Of a stretch of 64,000 bases of DNA, positions 26,389 through 35,760 are shown piece by piece. Both the position numbers and the translations under genes were made by a program. The stretch lies in NCBI GenBank assembly GCA_944380295.1, contig CALWHE010000007.1:24085-88084 (forward strand), read 5' to 3'. The DNA comes from an uncultured Christensenellaceae bacterium (GTDB taxonomy: Bacteria; Bacillota; Clostridia; Christensenellales; UBA3700). The notes under the pieces are model-generated. The model had not been told where the DNA came from. It saw nothing but the letters and a program-made list of their open reading frames with translations, and made no database searches. Positions within the stretch are counted from its first letter, which is position 1. Every line of letters starts with the position of its first letter.

Positions 26389-27116
26389 TGAAGGCTCCCG
26401 TTCATTCGGAAGAGAGTTTTGCGACCCTGGACGGAACAGGCATACGTTATGCCGTGTTTCTCCAGGGTTGTCCTTTCAGATGCGCCTATTGTCACAACCC
26501 CGATACGCAGCCGTTCGCCGGAGGCACGCCCACGGAGGCGGCGGAGTTGGTGAAAAAGATCTTGCGTTACAAGACTTATTTCAAGGGCGGCGGGGGAGTG
26601 ACGTTCAGCGGCGGAGAACCGCTTTTGCACCCCGAATTCGTCTTGGAGTGCGAGGTCGCGCTTGCCGCCCGCGGCATTGGTTGCGCCTTGGACACTTCGG
26701 GCGCGGTGGCGCTTTCAGACGCTGTTAGGGCGGCTGTGGACGCAAGCGAGATGGTCATTTTGGACATCAAAATGCCTGACGAGGCGCGCTATGAAAAGTA
26801 TGTGGGCGGCAGCATTAAAAACCCCTTGGCGCTGCTGGACTTCTGCCTGGAAAGGGGCAAGCGGCTGTGGCTGCGCACGGTGGTGGTGCCGGGGATAAAC
26901 GACGGCGCCGCCGCCATCGACGAATATCTCGCGCTCTTGGGAGAGCGCGTGAAGGGCGTGGAAAAATACGAGCTTTTGGCGTTCCACACGCTGGGCTTTG
27001 CCAAATACGAAAAGCTCGGCTGGGAAAATCCGCTCAAAGGCACTCCCGCGCTGGACAAGGAAAAACTGGCGCGGCTGCAAAATTATCTGGACGAAAAAAT
27101 AAGGACAAAAAGATGA
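26388..27116 (+). CDS. pflA: Pyruvate formate-lyase activating enzyme
   Basis: The 242-residue radical-SAM protein installs the glycyl radical on PflB. The [4Fe-4S] motif is Cys28-x3-Cys32-x2-Cys35 within GCPFRCAYCHNPD, and GGGGVTFSGGEPLLHPEF follows. The ATG overlaps the pflB stop (TGATG). Length and motifs are typical. Confidence 0.96.
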   Translation: MKAPVHSEESFATLDGTGIRYAVFLQGCPFRCAYCHNPDTQPFAGGTPTEAAELVKKILRYKTYFKGGGGVTFSGGEPLLHPEFVLECEVALAARGIGCALDTSGAVALSDAVRAAVDASEMVILDIKMPDEARYEKYVGGSIKNPLALLDFCLERGKRLWLRTVVVPGINDGAAAIDEYLALLGERVKGVEKYELLAFHTLGFAKYEKLGWENPLKGTPALDKEKLARLQNYLDEKIRTKR

Positions 27117-27580
27117 CGGGCAGAGGAGAGAGGGCATATCGGAACTTTTTGCGCGGCTATAATTGCGCGCAGTCTGTGGCAATGGCGTTTGCCGATCTCA
27201 CGCCGCTCGATCGAGAGGCGGTGCGCAAGGCGGCGCACGCCTTCGGCGGCGGCTTCGGGCGCACGCGCAACATGTGCGGCGCTTTGGCTGCCTGCGGCAT
27301 GATCCTGGGGCTGGTGCAGCCGGACGGAAAGGACATTCAGAAAGACAAAACCCTGCTTTATGAGCGCGTGCAGGAAATTTACGCCCGCTTTTTGCAAAAA
27401 TTCGGCACGACAAACTGCGCCGAACTGCTCAAAGAGGTGGAGGGGGTGAGCGCGGGCGGCGCCCCGGCGGAGCGGACCGCGGAATATTACGCCTCGCGCC
27501 CCTGCGCGCAATACGTCAGGCAGGCGGCGGAGATGTTGGAAGGATATCTGACGGAACTGGGCGTTATCCGGGCGGAATAA
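27113..27580 (+). CDS. C_GCAxxG_C_C family protein
   Basis: The 155-residue protein has the spaced cysteine pattern of this small family: YNCAQSVAMAF near residue 17, then GGFGRTRNMCGALAACGMILG (about 45-65), with further cysteines near 100 and 128. The family is thought to bind a metal or redox cofactor; the function is unproven. It overlaps pflA by four bases (ATGA), so it belongs to the pfl transcript. Confidence 0.85.
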   Translation: MTGRGERAYRNFLRGYNCAQSVAMAFADLTPLDREAVRKAAHAFGGGFGRTRNMCGALAACGMILGLVQPDGKDIQKDKTLLYERVQEIYARFLQKFGTTNCAELLKEVEGVSAGGAPAERTAEYYASRPCAQYVRQAAEMLEGYLTELGVIRAE

Positions 27581-27677
27581 AGCCCTTTATTCCGCATGGC
27601 GCTGCCGCAAGATCGAGGCGCGGCAGTCATTTTGAGGCGCGGGACATAGTTTCCCGCTTTTTTCACACCCTCATTTT

Positions 27678-28055
27678 GTGCGTTATGTGAAGAGTGCGGC
27701 GCGTTTTGCCGGGAATTTTTATTGGAAAACGCTGGGCGGGGCGCTGCCCGCGCTGTTATGGCTGCTGCTCGCCGCGCTGTGCGTGTGCGGCGCGATCACT
27801 TTTCCCTTGGCGCCGCGCGCCCTCAGATACGCCTATATCTCTTATAAGCCCTTTGGCAAGAGCGTTGCCGTCATTTACGGCAAAAACGCATTCTTAGGGT
27901 GCCTGTGGGCGTGCTCATTGGGCGCGTTGTGCGCCGCGCCGGTTTTGACGGCGGCGCTTGCTGCCTGCGCGGCGGGCTTCGGCTTTTTTCTGCTGCCGCA
28001 ATGGGTGAAGGTGGTCAGGCTGATTTTGTTTCCCTTTTCCTGCGCGCTCGAATAA
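27678..28055 (+). CDS. Small YccF-like (DUF307) membrane protein
   Basis: The 125-residue sequence has two or three hydrophobic segments. The pattern GNFYWKTLGGALPALLWL ... YKPFGK ... RLILFPFS resembles the YccF inner-membrane family, in which a repeated LGG...PFGK unit is typical. It uses a GTG start without a clear ribosome binding site, so expression is uncertain. No role can be inferred from context. Confidence 0.55.
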   Translation: MRYVKSAARFAGNFYWKTLGGALPALLWLLLAALCVCGAITFPLAPRALRYAYISYKPFGKSVAVIYGKNAFLGCLWACSLGALCAAPVLTAALAACAAGFGFFLLPQWVKVVRLILFPFSCALE

Positions 28056-28075
28056 GCGCATATTTACAATAATAC

Positions 28076-28104
28076 TTGTATATAACGCGGGCATATGGTA
28101 TAAT
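28076..28104 (+). promoter_or_regulatory. Promoter of the beta-galactosidase gene
   Basis: TTGTAT (28076-28081), 17-nt spacer, TATAAT (28099-28104). Confidence 0.8.
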
Positions 28105-28131
28105 AATAAAAACAAGTTTTCGGAGCAGAAC

Positions 28132-31100
28132 ATGATATACCGTTTTTCGCACGATAAATTCAACGATTTTTCCCTTTTCGAGGAGAACAAGCTGGCTCCG
28201 CGCGCTTACTTTATCCCTTTCAAGGATAAGAAAGAGTGCGACAAGAGCGAATTTTACAACGAACGCTTCAAAAGCGGCTATGTGCGCTGTCTGAGCGGAG
28301 AGTGGGACTTTTTGTATTACAAGCAGGTGGACGACGTGCCGCTTGCCATAGACACGTATTTTCATAAATTCGACAAGATAGCCGTGCCCGGCTGCTGGCA
28401 ATACGAGGGGGTGGAAAAGCCCAATTATCTGAACGTGCGCTATCAGTTCGATCCGCACCCGCCGCGCGTGCCGGCAAGCAGGGGCGTGGTGGGCAAAAAG
28501 GAGCGTTTGGGCGGCGGAGGAGTGTTCCCCAAGGGCACGCGCGAAGTGTTCAACAGCGTGGGCATATACCGCAAAAAGTTTTCAATCAAGCATGCGGCAA
28601 AGCACGTGCTCACCTTTTTGGGCGCGGCTTCCTGCCTGCAACTTTACGTCAACGGCAGATACGTGGGATACAGCGAGGGCAGCCACAACACGGCGGAATT
28701 CGACATCACCGGTTATATCTTCGACGGCGAAAACGAGATGGTGGTGATGGTCTACAAGTGGTGCACGGGCACATACCTGGAAGCGCAGGACATGTTCCGC
28801 AATAACGGCATTTTCCGCGACGTTTACATCACGGACTATCCGGGCAGTTACGTGTGGGATTATTCCGTGAAAGCCGCACCGTTTGAAAAGGATTACAAGA
28901 TATATCTGCACACGGACGCGGTGCTGGAAGAGGGCGCGCAGCTCAAAGCGGAGCTTTACTATCGCGGAGAAAAACTTTATTCCGCTCCCGTGGGTGTGGA
29001 CGCGGCGATCGAAGTGCGTTCGGCGCGGCGCTGGACGGCGGAAACGCCCGAACTTTATATGCTCTATCTGCGCGTGGAAAAAGAGGGCAGGGAGATATAC
29101 TGCCTGCGCCAGGAAGTGGGCTTGCGCGACATCGAGATACGCGGCAACGTGCTCTATTACAACAACGCTCCCATCAAACTTTTGGGCGTGAACCATCACG
29201 ACACCACGCCGGACAAGGGCTGGTGCATGAGCGCGGAGGAGATCTTGCGCGACGTGAAGATAATGAAGGACTTCAACTGCAACTGCGTGCGCACTTCCCA
29301 TTATCCGCCCGATCCGGTGTTTATCAAAGCCGCCAATCACGCGGGGCTTTACGTGGTGGACGAGGCGGACATAGAAACGCACGGTTTTTGCGAAACGGCG
29401 CCCTTTTACAACGTGAGCAGGCTGAGCAACGACCTGAGGTGGAAAAACAGGTATTGGGACAGGGTCTACCGCATGTATATGCGCGACAGGAACAATCCCT
29501 GCGTGATAATGTGGTCTTTGGGCAACGAATCGGGCGGACATAAGTGCCAGGACTTCTGCTATGAAAATCTGCGCTCGCTCGACAGCCGCACGCCCATCCA
29601 TTACGAGGGCGTGAGCCGCATGCGCAAGTGGGCATACGACGTGGCGTCCGAGATGTATACTTCCACGGAAAAGTGCGAAAAATACGTTGCCGGCACGCTG
29701 CCCGCCAAATATTACCGCAAGCCTTACTTCCTCTGCGAATACGCGCACGCCATGGGCGTGGGCGCCGGTTCTTTGGACAAATACGTGCAGCTGTTCGAGT
29801 CCGCGGACGGCTTTTTGGGCGGCTGCATCTGGGAGTTTGCCGATCATGCGGCAAAAGACGCCTTCGGCAACTATATGTATGGCGGCGACAACGACGAGCC
29901 GGTGCATGACGGCAACTTCTGCGTGGACGGGCTGTTTTTCCCCGACCGCACGCCGCATACGGGCGCGCTTTCCATGCGCGCGGCGTATCGCCCGGTGAAG
30001 GCTTCTTATATTTCCAGCAATAAATACCGCTTCCGCAGCCGGCTGTTTTTTGCTTCCACCACGGATATGCGGGTGGAATGGAGCTTCCGCATAGGCGGAG
30101 AAGAGGCGGCGGGCGGCAGTTTTGCTCTGGAAATAGCTCCGCGCGACTTTGCGGACGTCACGCTCAAACACCCCGTGCCGGACATCACCAACGACTGCTA
30201 TATGATCTTCACATACCGCCGCATATCCGACGGCGCGGAGATAGCCACCGAACAGATAGAGATATGCAAGTATATCCCCACGCTGCTGGAAGCGGGCAAG
30301 GGCGACCTCGCCCTGGTGGAAGAAAACGACAAGACCATCGTCACCACGGAAGCGGAAGGAAAAAAGATACGCGTGGTCTTTGACGGCGTGGGCGGCAACA
30401 TCATCTCGTTCAGCGTGGACGGAGAAGAGCTGATGGCGCAGCAGGCGCAGAACAAGGGCTTCAATCTCTGCCTTTATGCCGCGCCGATAGACAACTATAT
30501 GAACATAGACCGCGTCTGGCGCGCCAAGGGGTTTGCGGACATCTCCGTCACCTGCGACGCCTTCAATGCGGAAAAGAAGCTGGAAAACAAGGTGGGCAGG
30601 GCGGAGATACGCGCCGTGCACTCCGTGTTTCTGGCGGGGAAAAAGCGCTTTGCCTTTGAGGTGAATTACACCGTTTGGCACACGGGATACATAGATATGA
30701 CCGCCTCGCTTTACTCTCCCATGGTTTACGATCTGCCGCGCTTCGGACTTTCCTTGAAGATGCCCGGCAAGTTTGACACCGTGCGTTATTACGGGCGCGG
30801 TCCGGTGGAAAATTATCCCGATTTCATGCTGCAAAGCGTGATGGGACTGTATACGCAAAAGGCGGCGGACATGTATGTGCCTTACATCAAGCCGCAGGAC
30901 TGCGGCATTCGCTGCGAGTGCCGCCGCGCGGAGGTCACGGATAAAAACGGCAAGGGGCTTTGCTTTATCGCCAAAGACGAAACCTTTGCCTTCACCGCGC
31001 AGGACGTGGATCCGGAGATGCTCTTCAAGGCAAAGCACGACTTTGAGGTGGAGCGCAGCGATATGACGCACGTGGCGCTTTTGCGCTTTGTGCGCGGAGT

Positions 31101-31203
31101 GGGCAGCAACAGCTGCGGACCGGACGCGCGCGAGGAATTCAGATACCGCACGGGCAGGAAAAAAGAGCCGGTGCTCTCCCTGCGCGTGATGCCGCTTTTT
31201 TGA
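28132..31203 (+). CDS. Beta-galactosidase, glycoside hydrolase family 2 (LacZ type)
   Basis: At 1023 residues this matches the five-domain LacZ architecture: jelly-roll sugar-binding domain, Ig-like domains around a TIM barrel, and a C-terminal galactose-mutarotase-like domain. Catalytic residues are Glu466 (acid/base, in WSLGNESGG) and Glu536 (nucleophile, in FLCEYAHAMG). VNHHDTTPDKG and RTSHYPPDP are also typical. There is no signal peptide, so it is cytoplasmic. A glycine-rich insertion near residue 120 (GVVGKKERLGGGGVFPKG) interrupts the usual N-terminal domain. Beta-galactoside cleavage is expected; the true polymer source is unknown. Confidence 0.95.
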   Translation: MIYRFSHDKFNDFSLFEENKLAPRAYFIPFKDKKECDKSEFYNERFKSGYVRCLSGEWDFLYYKQVDDVPLAIDTYFHKFDKIAVPGCWQYEGVEKPNYLNVRYQFDPHPPRVPASRGVVGKKERLGGGGVFPKGTREVFNSVGIYRKKFSIKHAAKHVLTFLGAASCLQLYVNGRYVGYSEGSHNTAEFDITGYIFDGENEMVVMVYKWCTGTYLEAQDMFRNNGIFRDVYITDYPGSYVWDYSVKAAPFEKDYKIYLHTDAVLEEGAQLKAELYYRGEKLYSAPVGVDAAIEVRSARRWTAETPELYMLYLRVEKEGREIYCLRQEVGLRDIEIRGNVLYYNNAPIKLLGVNHHDTTPDKGWCMSAEEILRDVKIMKDFNCNCVRTSHYPPDPVFIKAANHAGLYVVDEADIETHGFCETAPFYNVSRLSNDLRWKNRYWDRVYRMYMRDRNNPCVIMWSLGNESGGHKCQDFCYENLRSLDSRTPIHYEGVSRMRKWAYDVASEMYTSTEKCEKYVAGTLPAKYYRKPYFLCEYAHAMGVGAGSLDKYVQLFESADGFLGGCIWEFADHAAKDAFGNYMYGGDNDEPVHDGNFCVDGLFFPDRTPHTGALSMRAAYRPVKASYISSNKYRFRSRLFFASTTDMRVEWSFRIGGEEAAGGSFALEIAPRDFADVTLKHPVPDITNDCYMIFTYRRISDGAEIATEQIEICKYIPTLLEAGKGDLALVEENDKTIVTTEAEGKKIRVVFDGVGGNIISFSVDGEELMAQQAQNKGFNLCLYAAPIDNYMNIDRVWRAKGFADISVTCDAFNAEKKLENKVGRAEIRAVHSVFLAGKKRFAFEVNYTVWHTGYIDMTASLYSPMVYDLPRFGLSLKMPGKFDTVRYYGRGPVENYPDFMLQSVMGLYTQKAADMYVPYIKPQDCGIRCECRRAEVTDKNGKGLCFIAKDETFAFTAQDVDPEMLFKAKHDFEVERSDMTHVALLRFVRGVGSNSCGPDAREEFRYRTGRKKEPVLSLRVMPLF

Positions 31204-31222
31204 GTAAAAGGGGGAAGATGGG

Positions 31223-32545
31223 ATGGCGCAGATGACCTTGTTCGACGGCATGGCGGAGCCTTTGGCGGCGCGCCTCAGACCGCGCGATCTGGACGAATTC
31301 GTGGGGCAGAAGCACCTCTTGGGCGAGGGCAAGATCCTGCGCCGCCTGATAGAGGGCGACAACATCGGTTCCATGATCTTCTGGGGACCGCCCGGTGTGG
31401 GCAAGACCACATTGGCGCGCATCATCGCCCACCGCACCAAAGCCAGATTTGTGGATTTTTCCGCCGTCACCAGCGGCATAAAAGAGATAAAGCAGGTGAT
31501 GGAAGACGCGGAAAAAGGCAGACGGTTCGGAGAAAAGACCATCTTGTTCGTGGACGAGATACACCGCTTTAACAAAGCCCAGCAGGACGCCTTTCTGCCC
31601 TTTGTGGAAAAAGGCAGCATCATTCTCATCGGCGCCACCACTGAAAACCCCTCGTTCGAGGTCAACGGGGCGCTCTTGTCGCGCTGCAAAGTGTTTGTCT
31701 TGCAGGCGCTTTCCGAAGAAGACATAATGAGCCTTTTGCGCCGCGCCGTCAGCGATGAGCGCGGTTTTGGCGCTCTTAGGGTGGACATAAGTGAAGACGC
31801 GCTCAAAATGATAGCCGTTTTTGCCAACGGTGACGCCAGGAGCGCGCTCTCCACTTTGGAGATGGCGGTGCTCAACGGAGAAGAAGAGAGCGGCGGCGTG
31901 CGCGTGACCGCAGACACGGTGGAACAGTGCACGTCGCGCAAATCGCTTTTGTATGATAAAACGGGAGAAGAGCATTACAACATCATCTCCGCGCTGCACA
32001 AATCCATGCGCAATTCCGACCCGGACGCCGCCGTTTACTGGCTGGCGCGCATGCTGGAAGCGGGAGAAGACCCGCTCTATGTGGCGCGGCGCGTGATCCG
32101 CTTTGCCAGTGAGGACGTGGGACTTGCCGATCCGCGCGCGCTGGACATCGCCGTGGCGGCTTATCAGGCGTGCCACTTTTTGGGCATGCCGGAGTGCAGC
32201 GTGCACCTCACGCAGGCGGTGGTCTATATGTCCGTGGCGCCCAAGTCCAACGCCCTCTACATGGCGTATGAAAGCGCCAAAAAAGACGCGCTCACCACGC
32301 TTGCCGAACCGGTGCCGCTGGTGATACGCAACGCGCCCACCAAGCTGATGAAGGAGCTGGATTACGGCAAGGGATACCGCTATGCGCACGACTATGCGGA
32401 CAAGCTCACGGACATGCAGTGCCTGCCGGAGAGTTTGGCGGGAAAGACTTATTACCGCCCCACCGAACAGGGCGCGGAAGCCAAGATAAAGGCGCGCGTG
32501 GAAGAGATAAAAAGGCGCAAAGAGCAGCTCAAAGGCAAAAAATAA
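31223..32545 (+). CDS. rarA: Replication-associated recombination protein A
   Basis: The 440-residue AAA+ clamp-loader-like ATPase acts at stalled replication forks. RLRPRDLDEFVGQKHLL is the family N-terminus, GPPGVGKTT (55-63) is Walker A, LFVDEIHRFNKAQQDA contains Walker B, and IGATTENPSFEV the sensor 1. A GGGGGA box precedes the ATG. It lies 20 bp after the beta-galactosidase and is probably read through from it. Confidence 0.95.
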   Translation: MAQMTLFDGMAEPLAARLRPRDLDEFVGQKHLLGEGKILRRLIEGDNIGSMIFWGPPGVGKTTLARIIAHRTKARFVDFSAVTSGIKEIKQVMEDAEKGRRFGEKTILFVDEIHRFNKAQQDAFLPFVEKGSIILIGATTENPSFEVNGALLSRCKVFVLQALSEEDIMSLLRRAVSDERGFGALRVDISEDALKMIAVFANGDARSALSTLEMAVLNGEEESGGVRVTADTVEQCTSRKSLLYDKTGEEHYNIISALHKSMRNSDPDAAVYWLARMLEAGEDPLYVARRVIRFASEDVGLADPRALDIAVAAYQACHFLGMPECSVHLTQAVVYMSVAPKSNALYMAYESAKKDALTTLAEPVPLVIRNAPTKLMKELDYGKGYRYAHDYADKLTDMQCLPESLAGKTYYRPTEQGAEAKIKARVEEIKRRKEQLKGKK

Positions 32546-32647
32546 GGCGTTTTAAGCAATTTTAATGGCGCTCTCTTGATACCTTGTGATTTTATTCGAT
32601 GACCGCCGCGGCGGGCGGTTGCGTTCCGTCCGGCACAAGGAGAAGAG

Positions 32648-32778
32648 ATGAAAAAGTTTGTTGCGTTCACGCTGGTCCTCGCGCTCGCCGTGTTTGCGGC
32701 GGCGTGGTCCTGGCGGCGCTGATCGCGGGCGTGAGCGTTGCCGTTTATAAGCGCAAAAAAGCCAAGGCGAACAAGTAA
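32648..32778 (+). pseudogene. Frame-broken remnant: signal-like start and membrane-anchor-like end
   Basis: After a good AAGGAG box, the ATG at 32648 begins MKKFVAFTLVLALAVFAAA, a signal-like hydrophobic stretch, and stops at 32722. In another frame the DNA continues VVLAALIAGVSVAVYKRKKA to a stop at 32776-32778, which looks like a membrane anchor with a basic tail. One frameshift joins them into a tiny membrane protein. Alternatively this is what is left of a surface protein after deletion of its middle. Confidence 0.5.
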
Positions 32779-32799
32779 GAGCGGAAATTTACGGGAAAG

Positions 32800-32830
32800 G
32801 GGCGCGCCGCCGGCGGTGCGCCCTTTTTTT
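32800..32830 (+). terminator. Terminator before the alkaline phosphatase gene
   Basis: GGGCGC (32800-32805) with GCGCCC (32818-32823), extended by a CCG/CGG stem inside, then seven T. Confidence 0.85.
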
Positions 32831-32842
32831 ATGCCGCGCCCC

Positions 32843-32871
32843 TTGCAAAAGACGGCGTTTTTTGTTATAAT
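32843..32871 (+). promoter_or_regulatory. Promoter of the alkaline phosphatase gene
   Basis: TTGCAA (32843-32848), 17-nt spacer, TATAAT (32866-32871). Confidence 0.8.
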
Positions 32872-32917
32872 GCCAATAAATACGGAGCGTGCCGAACGCG
32901 GACAAAAGGGGGCTTTT

Positions 32918-34030
32918 ATGGAAGCGGGCAAAAAACGAGCAGTAAAGATCACGGCGCTTGCGCTGATCATCGTCATTCTGGCGGTGGGCGCGGTGCTCTC
33001 GGGCATGGCGATAGCGCAGGCGGTCAAGGTCAAAGAGGCGGAAGAGTATGCCGTGGAATACGCGGGCGAAAGGCTGAACGTCATCTTTATGATCGGCGAC
33101 GGCATGGGCTTTGATCACGTGGCGGCGGCGGAAGCGAAATACGGCAAACTGTTTTTCAACAACAACGCGGACTTCACGGGAGAGGCGACCACTTTTTCGC
33201 ATAACCTTTTCGGACCCACGGATTCGGCGGCGGCAGCCACCGCGCTTGTCACGGGGCGCAAGACGGACAACGGTCAGGTGGGACAGCGCGGCGGCAGGGA
33301 GTTCACGTCTTTGACGGAAATTGCGCTGGCGCAGGGCTTTGCCGCGGGCGTCATCGCCACGGAAGGGGTGGACGGCGCCACGCCGGCGGGATTTTCCGCG
33401 CACACTTCTTCGCGCAACGACAAGGACGGCATCCTCGCAGATCAGCTCAAAAGCGGCATAGACCTGTTTTTCGGCAGCAATGCGGAGCGTTATGACGAGC
33501 GCGCGGAACAGATAGAGCAGGCGGGATACGGCTATGTGCGCGAGTTTGAAGAGATAAGCGCGGACGGCAGGGTGTTTGCCGCTTTCGAGGAGATACCTTT
33601 GGACGGAGAGGGCGGCAGAACGCCTTCCCTGGCGCAGTTGGTCACGGCGGCGCTGGATATTTTGAGCCGGGACGAGCAGGGCTTTTTCCTCATGGTGGAA
33701 GAAAGCCACATAGACAAGTGCAGTCACGATAACGATCTTGCGGGCGCGCTGGAACACGTCAAAGCCTATGACAACGCCGTCAAAGCGGCGGTGGAATATG
33801 CCGAAAGGATAGGCAACACCGTGGTGATAGTCACCGCCGACCACGAAACGGGCGGGCTGCGCTATAACGGCGAGAGCGCGGAAGAGCTGAACGACGGCAT
33901 GTATACGCGCGGCAGTCACAGCGGCGCCAACGTGCCTTATTACGTCTTCGGGGACATAGATTATGAGTTTGCCGAGGTGATGGACAACACCTGGCTCTCC
34001 CGTCTGGCGAGAGCGGCGCTCACCGCCTGA
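32918..34030 (+). CDS. Alkaline phosphatase, membrane-anchored
   Basis: The 370-residue product begins with basic residues and one hydrophobic segment (about 11-34) that anchors it or exports it; the catalytic domain is outside the cell. MIGDGMG (58-64) binds metal, PTDSAAAATALVTGRKT carries the phosphorylated Ser103, EESHIDKCSH and TADHETGG provide further metal ligands. It is short compared with the 450-470 residue E. coli type. The ATG at 32918 follows AGGGGG; a longer frame upstream crosses the terminator and promoter and is rejected. No Pho box was recognised. Confidence 0.92.
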   Translation: MEAGKKRAVKITALALIIVILAVGAVLSGMAIAQAVKVKEAEEYAVEYAGERLNVIFMIGDGMGFDHVAAAEAKYGKLFFNNNADFTGEATTFSHNLFGPTDSAAAATALVTGRKTDNGQVGQRGGREFTSLTEIALAQGFAAGVIATEGVDGATPAGFSAHTSSRNDKDGILADQLKSGIDLFFGSNAERYDERAEQIEQAGYGYVREFEEISADGRVFAAFEEIPLDGEGGRTPSLAQLVTAALDILSRDEQGFFLMVEESHIDKCSHDNDLAGALEHVKAYDNAVKAAVEYAERIGNTVVIVTADHETGGLRYNGESAEELNDGMYTRGSHSGANVPYYVFGDIDYEFAEVMDNTWLSRLARAALTA

Positions 34031-34086
34031 GGCGGGAATAAAACACGCCGCGCAATTCGGCGCGTGGGGCAAAAGAGGAGGAGAAA

Positions 34087-34563
34087 ATGGAAAAGATAGC
34101 CAGTTTTACGATAGATCATCTGGCGCTGCGTTCGGGGATATATCTCTCGCGCCGCGACAGCCGCGGCGGCGTGACGGTGAGCACTTTCGATCTGCGTATC
34201 ACGGAGCCTAACCGCGAGCCGGCGGCGGACATCGCCGCGCTGCACACCATAGAGCATCTGGGCGCCACTTTTCTGCGCGGCAGCGAGAGGAAGGAGGAGA
34301 TAGTATACTTCGGACCCATGGGGTGCCGCACGGGCTGCTATCTGCTCATGTTCGGCAGCTTGCAGCCGCAGGACGTGTTTGAGCTTGTTTTGCGCATGTG
34401 CGATTTTATCCTCGGCTTTCAGGGGGAGATACCCGGCGCCAAGGCGGCGGAGTGCGGCAATCATCTCGAACACAACTTGGAGATGGCAAAGTATTATATC
34501 CGCATTTACAAGGAGCGGTTGGAAAAATACGGGCGCACGGAGTATCCGGGCGTGAACGGATAA
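34087..34563 (+). CDS. luxS: S-ribosylhomocysteine lyase
   Basis: The 158-residue metalloenzyme cleaves S-ribosylhomocysteine to homocysteine and the autoinducer-2 precursor. Metal ligands are His53 and His57 in HTIEHLGA plus a later cysteine in ECGNHLEH; Cys80 in FGPMGCRTG is the catalytic cysteine. The start follows GAGGAGG. It is 56 bp after the phosphatase gene, with no promoter seen between them. Confidence 0.96.
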   Translation: MEKIASFTIDHLALRSGIYLSRRDSRGGVTVSTFDLRITEPNREPAADIAALHTIEHLGATFLRGSERKEEIVYFGPMGCRTGCYLLMFGSLQPQDVFELVLRMCDFILGFQGEIPGAKAAECGNHLEHNLEMAKYYIRIYKERLEKYGRTEYPGVNG

Positions 34564-34659
34564 CGCCGCTTGGCGCGGCGCTCGGCATTGCCGCAAAAGA
34601 GCGAAAGCGGTTGCTTCGGCGGAAAACGCCCGCCGCGTGAGGCTGATTTTACAAAGATT

Positions 34660-34688
34660 TTTCCCGCAGAGCGCGGGAAATTTTTTTT
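34660..34688 (+). terminator. Terminator after luxS
   Basis: TTTCCCGC (34660-34667) pairs with GCGGGAAA (34673-34680) around a 5-nt loop, followed by eight T. Confidence 0.9.
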
Positions 34689-34703
34689 GAGCGCAAAAAT
34701 GCT

Positions 34704-34732
34704 TTTACATTGACGGGCGTTTGTGATATAAT
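34704..34732 (+). promoter_or_regulatory. Promoter of the dehydrogenase gene
   Basis: TTTACA (34704-34709), 17-nt spacer, TATAAT (34727-34732). Confidence 0.65.
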
Positions 34733-34795
34733 TCCATATGATTTAAGGGGCATGAGAAAATACACGCGAAAAAGAGTAGAAAAAGAGGTCGATTT

Positions 34796-35731
34796 ATGGG
34801 CAGACATTCCAAGATTTGTATGATAGGCGCCGGCATGGTGGGCGCGACTTCCGCCTTTGCCATCGCCAATCACCGCATCGCTTCCGAATTGGTGATAATA
34901 GACGTGAATAACGAAAAAGCCGAAGGCGAAGCCATGGACATCAGCCACGGTCTTATCACCATGGGCTCGATGAATATCCATTCTGGCAGCTATGAGGACG
35001 TGAAGGATTCGGACATCATCGTCATCACCGCCGGACTGGGCAGAAAGCCGGGCGAAACGCGCCTGGATCTCGCCGCCAAAAACATCGGCATCGCCAAAGA
35101 CATCGCCCGCAATATCATGAAGTATTACAACGGCGGCGTGATCCTGGTGGTGTCCAACCCCGTGGACGTGCTCACTTACGTGATTTTGAAAGAAACGGGT
35201 CTGCCGGCAAACAAGGTGTTCGGCAGCGGCACGGTGCTGGATTCCGCACGTTTCCGCTATATGCTCAGCGCCAAGATGGGCGCGGATATCAGGAATATCC
35301 ACGGCTTTATGGCGGGCGAACACGGGGAGAGCCAATTCGCCGTGTGGTCGAGCGTGCACGTTTCCGCCATGCAGCTGGACAGTTACTGCGCCAAGCGCGG
35401 CATCAAGATAGACAAAGACGAGATGGTGCAGGAGATAATCGGTTCGGGCGCGCAGGTCATCAAGCGCAAGGGCGTGACCAACTTTGCCATTGCCGCCATT
35501 GTTGCCGAATTGTGCTCCACCATCATGGGCGACAGGGGCAGCATTTTTAACGTGACGTCACTTTTGGAAGACTATTACGGCATTTCCGACGTGTGCATCT
35601 CCGTGCCCTGCATTTTGGGCAAGGAGGGCGTGAAGGAGCATTTGGCTTACGACTTCTCCGAGGACGAGATGGTCAGACTCAAAGCCTCCGCGCGCAGCAT
35701 ACGCAATTTTATGAACGATCTCAAACTGTAA
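34796..35731 (+). CDS. LDH-fold 2-hydroxyacid dehydrogenase, probably malate dehydrogenase
   Basis: The 311-residue protein is built like L-lactate dehydrogenase: IGAGMVGATSA (10-20) binds NAD, Arg152 in LDSARFR and His176 in AGEHGES are the substrate-binding and catalytic residues. In the specificity loop, ITAGLGRKPGETRLDL has arginine (Arg83) where true lactate dehydrogenases have glutamine (Gln102 in the usual numbering). That single residue is known to shift the enzyme to oxaloacetate/malate. The neighbouring malic enzyme gene, 29 bp downstream, supports a malate role. A simple sequence search would probably name it lactate dehydrogenase. Confidence 0.85.
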   Translation: MGRHSKICMIGAGMVGATSAFAIANHRIASELVIIDVNNEKAEGEAMDISHGLITMGSMNIHSGSYEDVKDSDIIVITAGLGRKPGETRLDLAAKNIGIAKDIARNIMKYYNGGVILVVSNPVDVLTYVILKETGLPANKVFGSGTVLDSARFRYMLSAKMGADIRNIHGFMAGEHGESQFAVWSSVHVSAMQLDSYCAKRGIKIDKDEMVQEIIGSGAQVIKRKGVTNFAIAAIVAELCSTIMGDRGSIFNVTSLLEDYYGISDVCISVPCILGKEGVKEHLAYDFSEDEMVRLKASARSIRNFMNDLKL

Positions 35732-35760
35732 AAAATTTCAACTCAACAAGGAGAAATATC

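Noticed and set aside
28582..31941. Very long open frame on the minus strand (over 1100 codons) opposite the beta-galactosidase and rarA genes
   Set aside because: The plus strand encodes two clear enzymes with intact catalytic motifs. The antisense frame is a by-product of high GC third positions and has no ribosome binding site or recognisable domain.
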